DNA of 18,561 bases from the NCBI GenBank assembly GCA_035763085.1, contig DASUBV010000383.1, forward strand, positions 1 through 18,561, given 5' to 3'. The number at the start of each line of letters is the position of its first letter. Positions within the stretch are counted from its first letter, which is position 1. The notes beneath the pieces are model-generated. The model was not told the origin of the DNA. It ran no database searches and saw nothing but the letters and a program-made list of their open reading frames with translations. The position numbers were made by a program, and so were the translations under genes. Shown here in pieces: positions 14,090 through 18,561 of this stretch. This stretch comes from DASUBV01 sp035763085 (GTDB taxonomy: Bacteria > Actinomycetota > Actinomycetes > Streptosporangiales > Streptosporangiaceae).

Positions 14090-15727
14090 CTAGAGCGGGT
14101 CAGTGGCCGTCAGCCCGGAGCCGCGATCGAGGCGGAGCCACGTCGTGATGCCGATCGACCGCAGGAACGGCACGTCATGGCTGGCCACCAGCAGCGCCCC
14201 CTGGTAGCCCGACAGGGCTCCGGTGAGCTGGCGGACCGACGCCATGTCCAGGTTGTTCGTCGGCTCGTCGAGCAGCAGCAGGTGCGGCGGGGGCTGGGCG
14301 AGCAGCAGCGCCGCGAGCACAGCGCGGAACCGCTCCCCGCCGGATAGGGAGCCGGCGAGCTGGTCCGCGCGCTGGCCCCGGAACAGGAACCGGGCCAGGC
14401 CTGCCCTGGCCTCGTTCACCGACGCGTCCGGAGCCGCGGCCTGGACGTTGGCCAGGACGGTGCGCGAGGGATCCAGGATGTCGAGCCGCTGCGGCAGGTA
14501 GCCGATCGCGGCGGCGCGCTGGACGGTCAGTCCCGGCAGGCTGGTCAGCCCGGCGATCGCCCGCAGCAGGGTGGTCTTCCCGGCACCGTTGGGACCGGTG
14601 AGCGCGATCCGCTCCGGCCCCCGGATGATCAGGCTGGACAGGGCCCTGGCCGGCCACGGGCCCGTCGTGACCGGATGCCAGGCCGGGTCGCTCAGCCCGG
14701 TGATGGTCAGCACGTTCCGGCTGGCGGGCACGGCCGTCTCGGGCAGGTCAACCCGGATCTCCGCGTCGTCCCGTACCGCCTGCTCCGCCTCGGCCAGCTG
14801 ATCCCGCGCGGACCGGAGCCGCTCGCGGTGCAGCTCAGCTGACCGGCCGGCGGACTCCTGCGCGTGCTTCTTCCTGGCATCGGCCACGATGCGCGGCAAA
14901 CTGCCCGACGCGGCGACCTTGCGCCCCTGCCGGTCGCGCCTGGCCTGCTTGACCTGAGCGTCGGCCAGGTCCCGCTGCTGGCGCCGGACCGCGGATGCCG
15001 CCGCGGTCACCGCGCGCCGCGCGGCATCCTGCTCGGCGGCCAGCTGCTCCTCGTAGGCGGCCAGGTTGCCGCCGTAGATCCGGACGTCTCCGCCGGACAG
15101 CTCGGCGATCTGGTCGGCGACCGCCAGCAGCTCGCGGTCGTGGCTGACCATCAGCATCACCCCCGGCCACGATGCGACGGCGTCGTGCAGCCGCCGGCGT
15201 GAGTCCAGGTCGAGGTTGTTCGTCGGCTCGTCCAGCAGGATGATCTCCGGGCGCCGCAGGAACAGCGCGGCCAGCGCGACGAGGATCGCCTCGCCGCCGG
15301 ACAGTTGCTGCACCGTGTCATCGAGGCCGGCCCGCCCGAGGCCGAGCCGGTCCAGCCAGCCGAGGGCGCGTTCCTCGATGTCCCAGTCGTCGCCCACCGC
15401 GGTAAAGGCCGCCTCGCTGACGTCGCCCTGCTCGATCGCGTGGATGGCGGTCCGGACGGCGGTGATTCCCAGCAGGTCCGCGACGCTCAGGCCGGTCTCC
15501 AGCGTGATCGTCTGCGGCAGGTACCCGACCTCGCCGGTGACGCTGACAGCGCCGCCTTTTGGCTGCAGCTCGCCGGCGATCAGCCGCAGCAGCGTGGACT
15601 TGCCCGAGCCGTTCACGCCGACCAGGCCGGTCCGGCCGGGGCCGACCGCCACGCTGACGCCCGCCAGCACCTCGGTGCCATCCGGCCAGGCAAAAGTGAG
15701 ATCTGAGCAGGTAATCGCGGCGGACAT
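14090..15727 (-). CDS. ABC-F family ATP-binding cassette protein
   Basis: This 545-residue protein has two complete ABC domains and no membrane segments. Domain 1 has Walker A GVNGSGKST (about 37-45), LSGGE (142-146) and IILLDEPTNNLD (162-173). Domain 2 has GPNGAGKT (378-385), LSGGE (461-465) and LLLLDEPTNNLD (484-495). Both retain the catalytic Glu. A charged, helix-forming linker (about 225-325) joins them, as in ABC-F proteins that bind the ribosomal E site. Members either assist translation or protect ribosomes from antibiotics, and the linker alone does not tell me which. The ATG at 15727 is preceded by GGGAGAGCTC; a TTG at 15742 would put this ribosome-binding site inside the gene. It converges with the S53 gene, 29 nt apart, with no obvious hairpin between. 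Confidence 0.92.
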   Translation of the reverse strand: MSAAITCSDLTFAWPDGTEVLAGVSVAVGPGRTGLVGVNGSGKSTLLRLIAGELQPKGGAVSVTGEVGYLPQTITLETGLSVADLLGITAVRTAIHAIEQGDVSEAAFTAVGDDWDIEERALGWLDRLGLGRAGLDDTVQQLSGGEAILVALAALFLRRPEIILLDEPTNNLDLDSRRRLHDAVASWPGVMLMVSHDRELLAVADQIAELSGGDVRIYGGNLAAYEEQLAAEQDAARRAVTAAASAVRRQQRDLADAQVKQARRDRQGRKVAASGSLPRIVADARKKHAQESAGRSAELHRERLRSARDQLAEAEQAVRDDAEIRVDLPETAVPASRNVLTITGLSDPAWHPVTTGPWPARALSSLIIRGPERIALTGPNGAGKTTLLRAIAGLTSLPGLTVQRAAAIGYLPQRLDILDPSRTVLANVQAAAPDASVNEARAGLARFLFRGQRADQLAGSLSGGERFRAVLAALLLAQPPPHLLLLDEPTNNLDMASVRQLTGALSGYQGALLVASHDVPFLRSIGITTWLRLDRGSGLTATDPL

Positions 15728-16056
15728 GAGCTCTCCCGGCAAGCAGACGGACAGGTTCCCGTGAGCGACACCACGCCGTACATCTGCTATGGCTCGCTGA
15801 GCTCAGCTCTTCACAGATAGCTCCCGCTACTCCCGCGTGCGATAGTCCGGGCACCGCTTGCGGCCACCCGGACATGTCCATCGTAGGAGCCATCACCGGC
15901 CGCTCACAATCCGGTTTCGCGGCAGGCCCGGCCCGCCACGAGCAGGCCGAGCGCATCTGACATCCATCTGCGGCGGGTAAACGGTTAGCTGGGTGCGACC
16001 GAGATCGCGGACGTCGCGCAGGTACTGGGGCAGCGGATCAGGCAAGGAGGCCGGGA
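15728..16056. other. 329-nt divergent leader region between ABC-F and TerC genes
   Basis: No credible gene is present. On the ABC-F side it contains the compound hairpin at 15846-15872 and GCTGAGCTCAGC (15796-15807), a perfect 12-bp palindrome. GCGGGAG also occurs twice close together on the minus strand (about 15816-15831). On the TerC side CTGACA and TAAACG occur near 15957-15981 but are spaced only 15 nt apart, so a promoter is not convincing. I see no match to the yybP-ykoY manganese riboswitch that precedes many terC/alx genes. Confidence 0.45.
15846..15872 (-). promoter_or_regulatory. Compound hairpin in the ABC-F leader
   Basis: TCCGGG (15846-15851) pairs with CCCGGA (15867-15872), and CCGC pairs with GCGG inside it around a 2-nt tip (small internal bulges between). 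The structure lies about 120 nt before the ABC-F start on its non-coding leader side. Antibiotic-resistance ABC-F genes are often controlled by leader attenuation, so this hairpin is a candidate for such control. It could also be a stray terminator or a protein site. Confidence 0.4.
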
Positions 16057-17076
16057 GTGGAGGTAAGCCTCGCTGGCTGGGCCGTGACGATCTGCGTGAT
16101 CGTGGCCCTGCTCGGACTCGACCTGACGCTGGCTGTGCTGCGCCCGCATGCCGTGGGCTACCGGGAAGCCGCGGCCTGGTCGGCGTTCTACATCGCGGTC
16201 GCCGTGGCCTTCGGCCTGGTCTTCGGCACCCTGGCCGGGTGGCAGTCGGGTACTGAGTACTTCGCCGGCTACATCGTGGAGAAGAGCCTGTCAGTCGACA
16301 ACCTCTTCGTCTTCGTGATCATCATGTCGACCTTCGCCGTGCCCCGCGAGCACCAGCAGCGGGTACTCATTTCGGGCATTATCGCCGCCCTGATCCTGCG
16401 GGCGATCTTCATCGCGCTCGGGGCGGCACTGCTGTCGGCGCTGTCGTTCATGTTCTTGATCTTCGGGCTGGTGCTCATCTGGACGGCCGTGCGGCTATAC
16501 CGCCATCGCAATGAAGATCCGGATGTGGGGGACAACGGCCTGATCCGGACGGCTCGCCGGGTATTCCCGGTGAGCGACACCTACGTGGGCGGCCGGCTGG
16601 TGGGCCGCGTCGGCGGGCGGCGGGTGGTCACCCCGCTGTTCATCGTCTTCGTGGCGATCGGCGGAACGGACATCCTGTTCGCCCTGGACTCCATTCCCGC
16701 CGTCTTCGGCGTCACCGATCAGGCCTACATCGTGTTTGCCGCTAACGCGTTTGCGCTGCTCGGGCTGCGGGCGCTGTTCTTCCTCGTGACCGGCCTGCTG
16801 GACCGGCTGGTGTACCTGTCGGCCGGGCTGGCGCTGATCCTGGCGTTCATCGGCGTCAAGCTGATCCTGCACTGGGCGCACGGGCTGAGCTCTGACGTGC
16901 CGGAGATCTCGACCGCGGTCTCGCTGGTCGTCATCGGGGTCGTGCTGGCGGTCACCACGGTGGCCAGCCTGATCAAGACCCGGCGCGACCCGGCCGCCCG
17001 GGCCCACGCCGGAGCGGTCCTCGGTGCCCCGTCCCGCCCCGCTCCGGACCGGCACCGCTCCTCCCGCTCTGGCTGA
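16057..17076 (+). CDS. TerC family integral membrane protein
   Basis: This 339-residue polytopic membrane protein has about eight or nine hydrophobic segments. The family signatures are clear: GLDLTLAVL (20-28), EKSLSVDNLFVF (75-86) and TDILFALDSIPAVFGVT (204-220), whose acidic residues lie in membrane segments and probably bind metal. TerC/Alx relatives export manganese, protect against alkaline or tellurite stress, or load metal onto secreted enzymes. The particular role here is not determinable. The C-terminal tail is short, Arg/Pro-rich and cytosolic. The GTG start is fixed by AAGGAGG 6 nt upstream. It converges with the LacI-type gene 17 nt away, with no evident terminator in the gap. 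Confidence 0.93.
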   Translation: MEVSLAGWAVTICVIVALLGLDLTLAVLRPHAVGYREAAAWSAFYIAVAVAFGLVFGTLAGWQSGTEYFAGYIVEKSLSVDNLFVFVIIMSTFAVPREHQQRVLISGIIAALILRAIFIALGAALLSALSFMFLIFGLVLIWTAVRLYRHRNEDPDVGDNGLIRTARRVFPVSDTYVGGRLVGRVGGRRVVTPLFIVFVAIGGTDILFALDSIPAVFGVTDQAYIVFAANAFALLGLRALFFLVTGLLDRLVYLSAGLALILAFIGVKLILHWAHGLSSDVPEISTAVSLVVIGVVLAVTTVASLIKTRRDPAARAHAGAVLGAPSRPAPDRHRSSRSG

Positions 17077-17093
17077 TGCCGCCCGGCGCGCGG

Positions 17094-18095
17094 CTAGGGC
17101 CGGGGCGGGCCGGTGCTGTTGCGGATCACCAGGGAGGTGGCCAGCTCGATGTGGTGCGCCTCACCGGCCGCGGTGGCCGGGTCCGAGCGCAGCATGCGGA
17201 AGGCGGTGGCCGCCATCGCCGCCAGCGGCTGGCGGACCGTGGTCAGCGCGGGCGTGGCCCACGAGGCCACCGGGACGTCATCGAAGCCGACCACGCTCAG
17301 GTCATCCGGGGCCCGCAGCCCGCGTTCACCCAGCGCCTGGAGCACCCCGAACGCCTGGCTGTCGTTACCCGCCACGACAGCGGTCGGCGGTTCGGCCAGC
17401 GCGAGCAGTTCCTCGGCCTGCCGCCGGCCGGCCGCCACGCTGAACCTGTCCTGGCGCAGCAGGCGCTCGTCCAGGCTCAGCCCGGCGGCCTGCAGCGCGG
17501 CCCGGCAGCCCTCGATCCGGGTCCGGCTCGACCACAGGCCCGGCGGGCCGCCCATGATCGCGATGCGGCGGTGGCCCAGCTCGATCAGGTGCCGGGTGGC
17601 GGTCATGCCGCCCGCCCAGTTGGTGGTCCCGACCGAGCGGACCGCCTGGCCCGGCTCGGTCGGCGGGTCGATCGCCACCAGCGGGATCCGCGCGGCGGCC
17701 AGCCGCTGCAGTTCCCGGCTGCCCGGCAGGTGCAGGACGCACAGCGCGCCGTCCGTCCCCCGCGCTGTGGCCCGGTCCAGCCAGCCGGCGAACTCCTGCG
17801 CCGAGCGCACACTGGTGACGATGAGGCTGGTCCCGGCCTCGTTGGCCGCCTCCATGGTCCCGCGCAGCAGTTCCTCGGCCCAGGGGCTGTGCAGGTCCGC
17901 GATCAGCAGGTCGACGACTCCGAAGCCGAGCCGCGAGGCAACCTGGTAGCCGTGCTGCCGCAGCAGGCCGGCGATCCGCGACCGGGTGCCGGCCGCGACG
18001 TCCGTCCGTCCGTTGAGCACCTTGGATACGGCCGACACCGACACCCCGGCCTCGGCCGCGATTTCCACCAGGGTGCTGCGGCGGGGGTCACGCAT
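17094..18095 (-). CDS. LacI family transcriptional regulator
   Basis: This 333-residue repressor-type protein has the LacI helix-turn-helix at residues 8-27 (TLVEIAAEAGVSVSAVSKVL) followed by NGRTDVAAGTRSRI and a hinge. A periplasmic-binding-protein-like sugar sensor follows (DLLIADLHSPWAEELLRG, RIAIMGGPPG, AVVAGNDSQAFGVLQALGERG, DLSVVGFDD). The ATG at 18095 is preceded by AAGGAGAGC at good spacing; an adjacent GTG (18098) is possible, and a longer frame to 18182 would cover the ribosome-binding site. It is divergent from a sugar-phosphate isomerase/epimerase gene. Both genes have mirrored candidate operators, so it likely represses itself and a sugar-catabolic operon. The effector sugar is unknown. 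Confidence 0.94.
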   Translation of the reverse strand: MRDPRRSTLVEIAAEAGVSVSAVSKVLNGRTDVAAGTRSRIAGLLRQHGYQVASRLGFGVVDLLIADLHSPWAEELLRGTMEAANEAGTSLIVTSVRSAQEFAGWLDRATARGTDGALCVLHLPGSRELQRLAAARIPLVAIDPPTEPGQAVRSVGTTNWAGGMTATRHLIELGHRRIAIMGGPPGLWSSRTRIEGCRAALQAAGLSLDERLLRQDRFSVAAGRRQAEELLALAEPPTAVVAGNDSQAFGVLQALGERGLRAPDDLSVVGFDDVPVASWATPALTTVRQPLAAMAATAFRMLRSDPATAAGEAHHIELATSLVIRNSTGPPRP

Positions 18096-18101
18096 CACAG
18101 C

Positions 18102-18123
18102 GCTCTCCTTTTCGAAAACTTCG
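18102..18123 (-). promoter_or_regulatory. Left arm of mirrored leader: candidate LacI operator plus ribosome-binding site
   Basis: This arm, starting 7 nt before the LacI start codon, is a 21/22 inverted copy of 18225-18246 (single mismatch at 18111 against 18237). It includes the palindrome TTTTCGAAAA (18109-18118) and CGAAAACTTCG (18113-18123), with the central-CG, TTC/GAA-type symmetry common in LacI-family operators. The AAGGAGAG Shine-Dalgarno of the LacI gene is embedded at its proximal end. Confidence 0.6.
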
Positions 18124-18181
18124 TTCTGGAGATGCCTGACATCTTGTCTCTGAGTGTCGCCCGAAAGCAGCAAATCGCCCA

Positions 18182-18210
18182 TTGACCTGGATTACACGCG
18201 AGTTTAGCCT
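18182..18210 (+). promoter_or_regulatory. Promoter of the isomerase/epimerase gene
   Basis: TTGACC (18182-18187) and TAGCCT (18205-18210) are exactly 17 nt apart, a strong housekeeping-type match. Transcription would start near 18217, placing the operator at 18225-18235 about 10 nt downstream, where a bound repressor would act as a roadblock. Confidence 0.65.
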
Positions 18211-18224
18211 CGTCAGGGAAAGCG

Positions 18225-18246
18225 CGAAGTTTTCGAGAAGGAGAGC
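18225..18246 (+). promoter_or_regulatory. Right arm of mirrored leader: candidate LacI operator plus ribosome-binding site
   Basis: Inverted partner of 18102-18123. It holds CGAAGTTTTCG (18225-18235), the same 11-mer as in the left arm read from the other strand, then GAAGGAGAGC ending 1 nt before the GTG of the downstream gene. Centres of the two 11-mers are 112 bp apart, a distance a looping repressor tetramer could bridge. Confidence 0.6.
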
Positions 18247-18247
18247 C

Positions 18248-18561
18248 GTGACTTCCAGTCCCCCTGCCCTGCAGCTCTACACCGTCCGAGAGCAGATGGC
18301 CACTGACCGGGGGGCAGTCCTGGCGCAGGTCGCGGCCTTCGGCTACGGCGCGGTCGAGCCGTTCGGCATCCTCGATGACCCCGGCGGGCTGCGCGCCGAC
18401 CTGGACGCGGCGGGCCTGCAGGTGTCCAGCGTGCACGCGGTGCCGGCGGGGGAGCAGGCCGGGGCGGTCGTCTGCGCGGCCCGGACGCTGGGCACCGACA
18501 CCATCATCGTCCCGTACCTGGACCCGGCCCGGTTCACTGACGCCGGCAGCGTGGCGGAAGT
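18248..18561 (+). CDS. Sugar phosphate isomerase/epimerase (xylose-isomerase-like TIM barrel), 5' part
   Basis: The first 104 codons are present; the gene continues past the right edge. LQLYTVREQMATD, AAFGYGAVEPFGI, LDAAGLQVSSVHA and ARTLGTDTIIVPYLDP are the first strands and helices of the AP_endonuc_2/IolE-like TIM barrel. Members isomerise or epimerise sugars and inositols, usually with a divalent metal, but the metal ligands lie mostly beyond the window. The GTG at 18248 has AAGGAGAG just upstream. A divergent LacI regulator with shared operators points to sugar-inducible expression, perhaps as the first gene of a catabolic operon. Confidence 0.88.
   Translation, partial: MTSSPPALQLYTVREQMATDRGAVLAQVAAFGYGAVEPFGILDDPGGLRADLDAAGLQVSSVHAVPAGEQAGAVVCAARTLGTDTIIVPYLDPARFTDAGSVAE

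Noticed and set aside
15735..15820. Possible leader peptides upstream of the ABC-F gene
   Set aside because: Candidate frames (a GTG followed by a stop after three codons, and longer frames running into the gene) lack ribosome-binding sites.
15815..15835. GGGAGTAGC-like string recalling the yybP-ykoY manganese riboswitch near terC
   Set aside because: It lies on the ABC-F strand, not the TerC strand, and the remaining conserved parts of the riboswitch are not visible.
1..18561. tRNA, rRNA, CRISPR arrays, insertion sequences, prophage or attachment sites
   Set aside because: I saw no cloverleaf, spaced repeat array, transposase, integrase or terminal repeat. The one long inverted repeat (18102-18246) is a promoter-region feature between two housekeeping-type genes.

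Overview
The window is high-GC DNA with dense, gene-packed coding on both strands, GTG starts, four-base translational overlaps and several apparently leaderless starts. Its gene families (actinobacterial-style Tricorn protease, Lipoprotein_15 lipoprotein, DUF899, S53 sedolisin) are typical of Actinomycetota. A soil-dwelling filamentous or related actinomycete is the most likely source. I cannot name a genus from the sequence alone. I see no tRNA, rRNA, CRISPR array, insertion sequence or phage gene, so this reads as chromosomal background and not a mobile island.

Layout. (1) 1-3773: a VOC/glyoxalase gene (start only) and a TetR-type regulator point left. Divergent from them is a three-gene ABC-2 export operon (ATPase plus two permeases, each junction overlapping by 4 nt). 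A TTGCGA/TAGCTT promoter and a perfect 7-1-7 palindrome lie in the divergent gap, which suggests TetR control of a small-molecule exporter. (2) 3886-9334: a full-length Tricorn-type S41 peptidase (minus) and an M13 neprilysin-like zinc endopeptidase (plus) diverge from a 91-nt gap. Both genes have a TAnnnT -10 box 6-7 nt before the start codon, as expected for leaderless mRNAs. (3) 9431-12212: an unrecognised protein with a glycine/alanine-rich, probably membrane-associated N-terminus, again with a leaderless-type start. Divergent from it is a Lipoprotein_15 (COG4315-like) lipoprotein, and convergent with that is a DUF899 thioredoxin-like protein. (4) 12213-15727: a 489-nt non-coding stretch, a secreted S53 sedolisin with almost no propeptide, and a convergent ABC-F ATPase. 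(5) 15728-17076: a 329-nt divergent leader region with a compound hairpin and a 12-bp palindrome, then a TerC-family membrane protein. (6) 17094-18561: a LacI-family regulator divergent from a sugar-phosphate isomerase/epimerase (TIM barrel, cut by the window end). The two genes have mirror-image 22-nt leaders (21/22 identical as inverted repeats) that combine a candidate operator with the Shine-Dalgarno sequence.

How the genes fit together. The window is a series of small two- to four-gene units, not one pathway. Themes are efflux or resistance (TetR/ABC-2, ABC-F), peptide turnover (cytosolic Tricorn and M13, secreted S53) and sugar-responsive control (LacI/epimerase). I did not find a clear-cut new multi-gene system. 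The most interesting points are the mirrored LacI control region, the divergent leaderless Tricorn/M13 pair, the unknown protein at 9431-10741 and the structured leader upstream of the ABC-F gene.
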